A stretch of 64,000 bases of DNA. It comes from Arcuatula senhousia. Taxonomy: Eukaryota > Mollusca > Bivalvia > Mytilida > Mytilidae. Made by a program: the position numbers and the translations under genes. The stretch spans positions 32,600,106-32,664,105 of the forward strand of contig OZ020303.1 in the NCBI GenBank assembly GCA_963971305.1. The letters are read 5' to 3'. Positions 1 through 11,300 of the stretch are shown here, in pieces. The notes under the pieces are model-generated. The model was not told the DNA's origin, searched no databases, and saw nothing but the letters and a program-made list of their open reading frames with translations. The first letter of the stretch is position 1. The number at the start of each line of letters is the position of its first letter.

Positions 1-127
1 GTCCCACCTTAACAGACTGGTACGTTGCTCCCAGGTTGTTGTCATCACTCAAGAAAATTTATGGAAGACATGTGCTTTTAGACAATATTGGGTTTCTATC
101 TATGAGCGCATATGTTGGTTTGACATA
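1..127 (+). pseudogene. Penelope-like element fragment (C-terminal part)
   Basis: The frame reads YVAPRLLSSLKKIYGRH and ends with a stop at 125-127. It resembles the end of Penelope-like retroelement proteins after the reverse transcriptase. A diverged copy of the same stretch lies on the minus strand near 5000-5070. The left part is cut by the window edge. Confidence 0.5.
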
Positions 128-1002
128 GAGTTTTGTAATGTTATCCTTTCCGAATTCAACACTAAATCGATCTTTGGCAACGTGACGGGTGTTCTATAGC
201 AAGCAGGAACTGCTTACTATTACGGGGGCGTGGGGGTGGTCGGTTGGTGAAGAAATTCTTGTTACAGTTTTCTCAGCAGCTACTAATCACAACCACTTGG
301 AACAGTGTATCTCGTTTACAGCACCAAGGTGGGGTCCTTAAACGTTGGATTTGATTTCAGGTCTGTCGCCTTCCTACTTCCTGTTAAACGAAATCCGACC
401 ATTTTGTACTTTTGACAGATTTTTTGTTTGTTGTGTGGTTTGTTTGGTTGTGATGATTTTTGTCTACCGGTTTTATCTGTCTTTTCGGGATAATGATGTT
501 TGATACACCTTTGCTTGTCGCAAATTGGTGAAATCTCACTTGATCTCATGTTAATAAATGAGATTTCGTATAAAATAGACAATTTGAAATGTTCAACTTT
601 ATATTATTGTAATCATCCCAAACACCATAAAAGATTTTTTTTTTATAATTCTTATTTATAATTACGTCCATTCTGAAATATTTTGAGAATTTATATTGTA
701 AAAATTATTTTTTATAAGATTTGACACTTTAGAGGAGTATCAAAATATATTTTATAAAAGGATATGGAGTAAATGTACATGAGACCATAACACATGTGTA
801 AATTCGATCTGCAATTAAATTTTATGAGCTGTATGGCCATTTTGGAATTTTTTTCCTATTTTACATGAAGATTCAAATTTTTACAAATTTTTTGTAAAGT
901 TTCCACTTTAAATTTCTCAACCAAATTAAATGAAATTTTTACACAGATATTTGTTGATTTTTTGTCTGTTTAATGCAATTTATTCTGATTGACTTTCTTG
1001 AC
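128..1002. other. Non-coding stretch with a dispersed repeat
   Basis: No exon of the neighbouring receptor was recognised. Bases about 255-410 hold a minus-strand copy of a dispersed repeat shared with about 2550-2665 and 22020-22160 (marked by the GGAT/CCCACCCTGATG region). The rest is AT-rich. Confidence 0.4.
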
Positions 1003-1253
1003 TTATTCCACTTCGTCCATGAGTGGACATAGGGCGACTACAACTCCTTTCCAATCTGCTCTGCCCTTTGCCTTTGTCTTCGTCTCATTCCAGGTCATTC
1101 CGAATTTCTTCAGTTCAGCAATGTTACCCCTACGCCAGGTGTTTTTTCGCCCTACCCTTTTGCGTTGTCCCTGAGGGTTCCAATCTAGAGCATGCCTTGT
1201 AATGTTTGTTTGTGGTTTTCTTAGTGTGTGTCCAATCCATTTCCATTTTCTAT
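1003..1253 (-). pseudogene. Non-LTR retrotransposon fragment, C-terminus of reverse transcriptase ORF
   Basis: The minus strand gives an uninterrupted frame including RKWKWIGHTLRKPQTNITRH, ALDWNPQGQRKR and NTWRRGNIAELKKFG, ending CPLMDEVE and TAA at 1003-1005. The pattern W-x-W-I-G-H-x-L-R-K-P, W-N-P-Q-G-x-R-K-R and N-T-W-R-R is typical of the C-terminus of invertebrate LINE proteins. Only this last part is present, a 5'-truncated insertion. Confidence 0.75.
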
Positions 1254-1714
1254 TTCTTATTACTTTTTCTATTTCTATTTCTATTTATTCTGATTAATTC
1301 CATACAAAGACAAAAAAGAAGCTAGAAAAATAAACCACCTAACATTTACAAACCAGTGATATTTTTACACGTATACTGGACAATCAACAAGTTGCAAACC
1401 TATTTAACATACTGGTCTATGGTATGTTTCTACAAGCAGGAACCGCTAACTTCTCGGAACATTCCAAATTTCTATGGTTTTGGAAGATGCGAGTTCGCCA
1501 AACTAGTTGACTTTTTGTGTGATCAATTGTTAATATCGTTATATTGTTTTGGGCGTGAACTTGCAAAGTCTTTTTTTCCGTGATTGAACTAAGATTCAAA
1601 TCCCTAGTTTGTTTGTACTTGTCTTTTTGATGTTTTCTGTTTTTGTTTAAGAAGGGGATCTATCTGTGACTATTTTGGGACTTTATTTGAATTATATGCA
1701 TTTTATCTAGACCG

Positions 1715-1865
1715 TGGGCGAATTGCATAACGGCGAGCAGCGCCTAATGGCCTTGTTGAAGGCTGCTGGCGGTTTTTCATTGTGGTGTTTCTAAATTATC
1801 GCTTGTTATGTGAGCTATGTCGCGTACACTTATTCCACATTTCATTATTTTCTATTGTGTTTCTT
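1715..1865 (+). repeat. Dispersed repeat of about 150 bp (GCAGCGCC family), copy 1
   Basis: It contains CGAGCAGCGCCTAATGG, then GGCTGCTGGCGGTTTTTCAT and ACTTATTCCACATTTCATT. Similar copies occur at about 48258-48490 (plus) and 44150-44330 and 51740-51900 (minus); about 15805-15865 holds only part. Confidence 0.55.
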
Positions 1866-2154
1866 CTCTTTCCTCGTTTCACAAAACTTTCCTGATTTCT
1901 CAGATAATGTCATAGAATCAAATAATTAATTGGCTTCAGTCGATCTGTTGATCTCTATTTCCCATTCAGCTACCCTTAAAACATATACGATACTAGTATT
2001 GAGTTTGATGTTTCAGTATTACTCTCAATCGGTCTATCTATTGTAGTTTGTATGCATGAGTTATATGATTCTTTAACTCAAGAAAGACACACAGTTTTTA
2101 TTTCTCAAAGGTTGTTCTTGTCAACTTTCATGACAGAGTTTTCTGCGATTTCAG

Positions 2155-2342
2155 ATATTGTGCGAATGGCGGGACATGTTACGAAAACATTTACGCCCGA
2201 TGTAGATGTATGGCTGGCTACATTGGTCCACGCTGTGAAGAAAATACGACGGCAACAGCTTGTGATACACTCGGTTCTTTGTCAACAAACACAAGCTCTG
2301 AACAGAATAGCACACAATGCAACTGTCGGAAAATTTTTAAAG
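2155..2342 (+). CDS. Notch-like receptor exon a: EGF-like domain and linker
   Basis: The exon follows a TTTCAG acceptor and ends at AAAG|GTAAAA. It opens inside an EGF-like domain (YCANGGTCYE, then CRCMAGYIGPRC). A Thr/Ser/Asn-rich linker with several NxS/T sites and two or three extra cysteines follows. It enters with one base completing a codon and leaves in phase 1, matching the next exon. Confidence 0.75.
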
Positions 2343-5300
2343 GTAAAAGAGGGCAGAAAATAATTTGTATTTCTACTCATTAATCCAAGCTATTGAAGAT
2401 GGTGTAAAGTAAGCTCACTTTCATCACATTTTCTTATCAATTCAAAATAAATACAACATAAACGCCAGAAAAGATATAAATTTGATTAGACTAATGAAAA
2501 CAAGATAGCTCCCCTTCTGCCGCATAAAAATTAAAAAAAATCTTACAAAATCAAAATGGCCGGATTTCGTTTAACAGGAAGTAAGTGAGCGACAGACCTC
2601 AAATCGAATCCCACATAATGGGACCCCACCCTGATGTTGTATACCAAATATCACAGTCGCTTGAATTTTAGTGTCAAATAGCAAGAAAAGGGGGTCAAAT
2701 ATTACTATACCCATATGTAAATAAAAGAGGGTCAAATATTAATATATCCATATGTAAATATTTACATATGGATATAGTAATATTTGACCCTCTTTTCTTG
2801 CTATTTGACACTAAAATTCAAGCGACTGTGCAAATATCAAGTGGTTGTGATAAGTAGTTGCTGAGAAATCTGTTACGAAAATTTCTTCGACATTCACCAT
2901 TTTATAACCCAGATTTTTCACTCTGTGAAATCTGGCAAAAAATACAAAAAAGGGTCCAATCAAAATGGTGTTGCGATATAACCATGCAACTACGTATCAT
3001 GATAAACTATTTTAAAAATTTTATCAAAATCCGTAAAGCGGTCTCAAAGGAGTTGCACCAAAAAGTTTCCCTATGACCTAAAATGAACAAAAATGAGTCG
3101 ATAAAGTCCAATAACTCTTATAAAGTTTGTCAAATCAAAATGGCGTTGCGATATGATCTACTGCAAATCATGACAAATAATCCTACAAAATTTCATCAAA
3201 ACCCATTGTGCAGTCTTAGAAGAGTTGCGCATACAAAGTGTTCCTTATGACCTAAAAAAGTCGATTAAGTACTATAACTCTTGTAAAATTTCAACCAATC
3301 ATAATCAAGCATAATGTACTGTATATTGTAATTGTCTGTGATTATTCTGCTCTTTTTGGGCGCTGTGATTAGCAATAAAATTATTTGTTTGTTTGTTTGT
3401 TTGTATGTTTGTTTGTTTGTTTGTCAAACCAAATGGCGTTGCAATTTGATCAACTACATATCATGACAAACAATTCTACAAAATTTCATTTAAATCCGTT
3501 GAGCGGTCCCTGAGGACTTGTGTCCACAAAAGTGTGATGGACGCATGATCGCACGGACGGACCAAGATCATTACTAGTTCACTCCGTTGCGTTGTGGGAG
3601 TCAATAAAATTAGGTTTATTTGAAAAAAAAAGAATTTGCAGATAGTGTGAAATTTTCTCAGTTGATATATACTATAGTAGTTTTAAGTTGTCCATCTTCC
3701 CATTGACATGTCAGCTCATTTAGCAAAACACTAACTTGTATTTTTTTGTAGGAAAAACTTGTGCTTTGCTAGATTGTGAATCCTACAATCCTTGTACAAA
3801 CTCAGGACTTTGCTACTCTGATCCTGAAGTGCCTACGAGACACTATTGCTATTGCCAAGAAGGGTGGACAGGCAGTAATTGTGAGAGTGACATTAACGAA
3901 TGTTTGTCGAACCCATGTGGAAATGGAACATGTATAAATAAAGATGGTAAGATATTTGTTTACAAGTAATTGACGTTTTTTTTGTTAACTATGAAATCAA
4001 GATTTGTATGCACAAAGACATTTTTTGTCATCTTCCTTTTGAAGTTAGAGACTCTGAAATGTCTTTATTTTTACATTGACCGCTTCTTTCTCTCTTTCAT
4101 TGTAAATCAAAAGAAAATATCCTAAGTCCGATCCGACTGAAGACTCAATGAAGCATACGTTCTTGTCCTTTTCTATACGTTAAAGTTATAACATTGTACA
4201 TTTAGATATACCGGTAATATAATTGTCAAGTTCTTTTTACAGGCACATTTGAATGTATGTGCGCTGACAATTCCACTGGTCTGCAATGTGAAACAGATCT
4301 TCATACATGTTTTCATCCAGAAAAATGTAGCAAGGTTGCGAGGAATGGAATTTGTGAGGTAAGACTGAAGAAAAACAAATCTTTCAGGATCTTTATTTTG
4401 TCGTTTTCATCATTGTTATAATTTATAACTGATTCATGATAAAACAGAAATAAATAAAAGATAATTATAATGCATTATTATCAAAACAGAAGTAAAACAA
4501 AATTAAGAAGCCGCGCTTTCACTATCATTCATCCTTGATAATTAATGGTGTGTGAAATCTCTACAGGGGGAGAAATGCTCGTCCCTCGCTGTAAAATTAT
4601 AAGAAGGCCACTTGCAAATAGTTTGACCAGATTTCTTCGTATATGTTGATATCGCTAAATAGAGTTCAACTTGTTATTTTAAAGCATATTTAAAGAAGCA
4701 GAGATAACATGGGACAAAAACCAGGATACCAACGAGAACGGGACAAAAACAGACAAAATGTAAAACACGGAAACACAAAAAAAACCTACCGAATATCAAT
4801 TAGCAACGCAAACTCTAGGCGCAACGAGATTGTACTCAGGTGCTCCGGAAGAATATACAGCTCTTGTTTGCTATAGCAAATCCGTCGCGTTGCAAACAGT
4901 CAATTCATTGTGTCAAATTCGATAAAGGAAGATAAAATAAAATCCTATGACAAACCAACATCTGCACTCACCTGAGAGATCGAGATCCCATATTTGTCTA
5001 TAAGCGCATGATGTCTTCCGTAAAATGTCTTGATTGAAGACAGCAACCTAGGAGCAACATAACTCTGTGTGAGTAATTTTTGTGTCAGACGTTACGCCCT
5101 GCTAAGGAAATCGATGTAAGTCCCGCAAGCTCTTGAATAAAGAATCAATTGAGATCATAAACTCCATAAGCTGGGGGACGGAATGTTGCTACACAAGAAG
5201 GGAAAGTTGACGATTGGAAAGTTGAAGTCATCACGTTTTTCATAGAGCTAAATCTTGAGAGTTTTCCTTGAGAGTCTATTCGAGATGTAGATCTAAATAT

Positions 5301-8300
5301 GAAGCAGACTTCCTAGATCCCGCAATGTACTATATCTAAGGTTCTTGAGGATATATAAGAGAAAGTCACCAAATCGAAAATTGTTCATCAATATAACGGA
5401 AAGTGAGATTAAAAGAGAGCTAGTCTACGATCTTTTCTGTCTTGAAGTGATTGCAAGAAGTCTGCTTCATATGGATGAAGAGACAAATCAGACAGCAAAG
5501 GTGCACAATTATTGCCCATTGGAATCCCTATTGTTTGCTGAAAAAAACGCGTCCACCAAACCGAACAAGTATGTTGTCAATGAGAAAGTTGAGCATGTCG
5601 ATTATTTAGTCTTCTGTAAATTTCTTCTTTTTCGTAGACTCACTAGGTTGTTGTTAACATGTATTATGGGCAAAATCTTTTCTTATGAACTGTTTTGGGT
5701 GTTTTTAAAACGAATTTTACACAAAATTATGTGTTTTATAGGCAGAATGCAATCACAAAAACTGTAACTTTGATGGGGGAGATTGTATTTCTGATGACCC
5801 CTGGGTCTTCTGTAACGAAACCAAAGGTTACTGTCGAACTTTGTCAAGAAATAGTATGTGTGATAACGAATGCAACAACGAAGGGTGCTTGTATGACCTA
5901 GGTAGCTGTAGCTCAATAGATATGAATACAACGTGCCCTCTTAATTGTACTGATTCCTGGGCAGACGATACTTGCCACTCAGAATGCAACACTTCTTCTT
6001 GTGGTTACGACGGATCTGATTGTCAAGATAAGGATTCTGAAGATAGAATTATTGGCACCTTGGTGGTCACATACTTTTCAAAGGACAGGAATGCGTATAA
6101 AGCTATTGGTCAAACTCTGAGTTATTACAGTGGTGCAATTTTAGGACTAAATGGAAAAATTGAACCACCAAATGACGTAAAAAACATGACACAAGAATCA
6201 CGGTAAGTAGGAAATCAGATCATCCTTCGCTTTTTAAAAAGCCAAAGGCCATATGAGCATATGCCGTCACTGTGCATTCGTCGTTGTTCGTTAACAATTC
6301 TCAAAATCTTCAGTAACTACTAAACCAATCTGACTGAAACTGAATCGATCTTATTATCTTGAAAGGCAGAGCGAAATACAAATTATAAGTACTAGAAAGA
6401 AAGATCAATCTGCTTACTTAAAGAATAAGGCTTTAAATGATCACATATTTTTTGTCCATTTAATATTTTCTCATTAATTATTCCGCATTCTTTACGTACA
6501 TACATGATCATACATGTTTCCTTTATCGGTGTTTTCTTGTGTCGTTTGAAAGTCTTGCCTTTTTCAATTCATTAAGACGTAGGCCTGTTCCGTTCGTGAA
6601 AAACAATTATTTCAATATAAACAATTAGAAAAAATTCTATTTTTTTTTGTCTTTCCTTTTCTGTATTCTCCAATCATCCTTAATTTTAATATAATAATTT
6701 GATTACTGAAATTTGTTCTTTGTGAACATTGTACATGAAAGACATAGAACCTATCAATTTCGCATTTTTTTTACATTGAATAAAAATGACATAAATTAAA
6801 AATATGCTATCTAAAACTTACCTTTACCAACATAAAAACTCAATGTTTTGCAGTTTTCTATTAAATAATCTTATTTTAATTATTCGCGTTGATTAAGTAT
6901 TGTCCATCATAAATATTTACTTTTGGTACACTAGGTACTGTTAAACTGAGAAACGAAATGTAACCAAAAGAGACGAAGAGAAAACAAAATCGGAAAATTA
7001 AGAAAGACGACTGGTGTCGGCTAAAATCGATTCAGTTTTCTTTTTTTTAACCAGTTTCGCTCGATTTCGTTTCCTTTCTTTACAGATTTCGGTTGCTTAT
7101 TTTACTGTTTACATTTCCTTCTTTACCGATATCGTTTTTGTTTCGCTCCGTTTCGTTTGGTTACTTTTTGTTTCTCAGTTTACCGGCACGCGCAAGTGTT
7201 TACATTCTATAATTAGATTGTCCTCTTTTTTGACACTGCGTTTTTTTCTTCAGTTTTCCGTCGAAAAAAATACTTTCTGGTAGGTTTTTTGAAAATTTGA
7301 CAGTTTCGTCAAAGGTTTTACAATGTATTCTTCAAATAGTGTGAATTTCATAATTTTTTTAAAAAATGCCAAAATGATAGGTTCTATGTCTTTAACATGT
7401 GTCATATGAAAAAAAAGAAAGCTGGTGATTTTATATCTTCGTCTTTTTCCCTTTCTACATTGAACTTGTTGTAAAAATGGCAAAGAGGTAGCAATTGGGC
7501 ATTCGAATCTCAAAAGTCCGACAAGGCAAGGGCGAATCAGTCGACACAAACGAAACCAACACCATTAAACACACTTCTGAACATCGGAACTTTATAATCA
7601 AGCGGGATTTAATGTTGGCTACGATCTACATGTCTCATTTCATAGGCAGATCCAGAATAAAGCCCAAAAGATTGGGTAGGTTTAGGGACCCCCTATAAAA
7701 ATATGTTTGGTTTGAATACATGTTGAAAACTAGAAAAACTGTGAGCTGCAGCTCACAAATAAATACCCCCCACCCCCCCAAAAAATTAATCAGATAAAAC
7801 TTTAAAATAGGAGATGCACATCTACATTATGTCACAAAGATTGTGTGAAATTTTCATGAAAATCCATCAAGGGGTTTAGGAGGTTGCGGATAAGAGATGG
7901 GCACCCCCATGTAGTCGAATGGCTAAGTCAATGTATTGCTATAGGAACCCCCAAAATCATTCTGATCAAACTTTGAAATAGTAGGTGCACATCTATATTA
8001 TGTTACAAAGATTGTGTGTAAGTTTCATGAAAATCCATCAAGGGGTTTAGGAGGAGTTGTGGATAAGAGATGGGTACCCCCATGTAGCCAAATGGCTAAG
8101 TCCATGTTTTGCTATGGGAAACCCATAAAATCATTCTGATCAAATTTTAAAATAGTAGATGCACATCTACATTTTGTCACAACAATTGTGTGTAAGTTTC
8201 ATGAATATCAATCAAGGGGTTCAGGAGGAGTTGCGGATAAGAGATGGGTACCCCCATGTAGTCAAATGGCTAAGTCCATGTTTTGCTGTGGGAAACCCCA

Positions 8301-11300
8301 AAAATCATTCTGATCAAATTTTAAAATAGTAGGTGCACATCTACATTATGTCACAAAGATTGTGTGTAAGTTTCATGAAAATCCATCAAGGGGTTTAGGA
8401 GGAGCTGCGGATAAGATATGGGTACCCCCATGTAGCCGAATGGCTAAGTCCATGTTTTGCTATGGGAAACCCCAAAAATCATTCTGATCAAATTTTAAAA
8501 TAGTAGGTGCACATCTACATTATGTCACAAAGATTGTGTGTAAGTTTCATGAAAATCCATCAAGGTGTTTAGGAGGAGTTGTGGATAAGAGATGGGTACC
8601 CCCCATGTAGCCGAATGGCTAAGTCCATGTTTTGCTATGGGAAACCCCAAAAATCATTCTGATCAAATTTTAAAATAGTAGGTGCACATCTACATTATGT
8701 CACAAAGATTGTGTGTAAGTTTCATGAAAATCCACCAAGGGGTTTAGGAGGAGTTGCGGATAAGAGATGGGTACCCCCATGTAGCAGAATGGCTAAGTCC
8801 ATGTTTTGCTATGGGAAACCTCAAAAAACATTCTGATCAAATTTTAAAATAGTAGGTGCACATCTACATTATGTCACAAAGATTGTGTGTAAGTTTCATG
8901 AAAATCCATCAAGGGGTTTAGGAGCAGTTGCGGATAAGAGATGGGCGCCCCCATGTAGTTGAATGGCTAAGTCCATGTTTTGCTATGGGAAACCCCAAAA
9001 ATCATTCTGATCAAATTTTGAAATAATAGGTGCACATCTACATTATGTCACAAAGATTGTGTGTAAGTTTCATGAAAATCCACCAAGGGGTTTAGGAGGA
9101 GTTGCGGATAAGAGATGGGTACCCTGAAGTGTAACGGAAGGAAGGACGGACGGAAGGACGGACGGACGGACGGACGGACACCCCTATCACTATATACCCC
9201 CCACTTTTGAAGTGGGGGGTATAATAATTGAAGAATGATTATCCAAGAGTGTCCTAAGTAAGTTCTAAGCATTGTAGACTTTAAACTTTAATTGTTTTAA
9301 GGGGAATATTTAAACAAAGGGTCATTCATTTCAAAATCTGACCTTATGATTTTATCAGTTTTTGTTTTGCCATTTTGTCTCAAGTTATGCGTTCAAATTT
9401 TCTTCCCATGCTTGGCAATTTCTTAATCTTTACTATTAGTGGGGACGTTTCATATTTCTACAAATCAATCATCGTATCCCTTTTATAGTCCAGACTGAAT
9501 AACCACGCCAAATAAGCAAAAATCTAAAGACTGCGAAAGGCGGGCTAAAGCTCAGCCCATGAATTAGGACCGGTGTACCTTAACATAAACATAAGAATAA
9601 TCACTGCAAATGGCTGTCAGATATCTTAAAACTAACAAAAATAGAACAATTTGATGGATCCTAGTTTTTTTCAGCATCAAAAGCTCAATCGAATTAAACT
9701 ATTGCCGATATACACTCTAAAAAATAAATTACTTAGTAATACTTATTTCAAGTAATTTAATTACTCATTTTAAGTAAATTACTAAGTAAAAAAATTTGTA
9801 TATCTGGAAGTAATTCGTAGTAATTGAAAATTACTGAGAAATTAATTACTCAGTAATTTTATTGTATCTACTAAGTATTTCGAAATTACTTATTTTAAGA
9901 ACTCAAATATTCTTGAAACAAGTAAATGTTTTACTTGTTTTAAGGCATATATTTTCTTGTTTCAAGTAATTATTTTACTTATTTTCATAGATTGATTTAC
10001 TTACTTCAAGTAGTTGTTTTACTTGTTTTAAGATATTCAATTACTTATTTCTAGAAATTCAATTACTTATTTCTAGAAATTCAATTACTTATTTCTAGAA
10101 ATTCATTTACTTATTTCAAGTAATTATTTTACTCAGTTTAAAGTGTAAGTTCGCGATTTTTTCAAAATTTGTACATTGAAAGACTATCATATAAAAATAA
10201 CTTTGGTGAAATTCCTAGCGCTCAAATATGCATAGTTAGGATAAAATTGGCTTTTGAAAGTAAAAAAATTCTATCCATGGAGGGTCACGTGATTTGTACT
10301 AGATGGCGCTGCTCAAAGCCTGAATGCTGCATCCTATACCCATGTGGTATTTACCGATGTGTACCACGACGGACAATTTGAAATAATTATAATTAAGTCG
10401 GGAATGATAAAATAAAAGTCAGTCTAATGATTGATTGTGAGACGTTTAAAAATGGTACCAATCGTTAAGTTCAGAATTTATTCGTAGAAAAATATAGAAT
10501 TAAATATTTTTTTTATTGGCCGTACAGACATTTTCGGAAAATATACATTTCAATTTTCAGTATGTAGAATTGCCCTATACTATTTCTTTTATACATTCTG
10601 TTTAAAATTCATGGTTCCCTGACACCCTACTGGGATTACGTTGCATGATTCGTTTGAAGTGATATTATGATAATTAGTCCTTCCGTGCAAACCATCGCAC
10701 CACAGGGGCTTACTATCGTTTTCTGTGTATAAGACTTTATTCCCTTCTACAATCCACTGGCATAACAGGGGTTCACCTGCCGTTTCCTGTGTATGTTTAG
10801 TACCCCCGTGCAAACTATCGGCACCACAGGGGTTAAATATTATTTCCTGTGTATCAGAAGTTGACATTTACCTGGTTGGAATGGGTTCTAGAACACTTTC
10901 TTTTAACGAAAATCAACCCCTTTGGTCTGCCAGTGTCGTTTGAACATTGAAGTGTGAAAATGTTTATAAAATACCCTTTCTTATTAAAAACATATAAAAA
11001 CTATAAACTGTAGGAATCTTTTTTTTTTTTGTCTTGCAAATAATTATGTAGTTAATTAATTGTTTTTCCAACACTTCAAAAGCGAAAAAAGGTGGAAGTT
11101 AAAACTCTTTAAACACATTTTTAATTTGGGTACTATTATTACACAAACCATGCACGATGTAGCACCACGCTTTGGCTGATTGATAATTGTAAGAGAAAGG
11201 TAGTCAATGGAGTGAACAGGTGATATTGACACCTGCTGATTAATTATACCATAAACTGATTAAGAAATTATTAAAAGATGTGCCGGTCGAAATTCTTAAA

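Noticed and set aside
7014..7283. 89-codon Phe-rich frame
   Set aside because: Low-complexity TTTCGTTT sequence inside an inverted-repeat element; not protein-like.
7741..9130. Regular direct repeats that might suggest a CRISPR-like array
   Set aside because: The whole 174-bp unit is repeated with no short-repeat/unique-spacer pattern, and the genome is eukaryotic.
9048..9272. Ser/Phe/Arg-rich minus-strand frame
   Set aside because: Arises from the GGAC microsatellite and the end of the 174-bp array.
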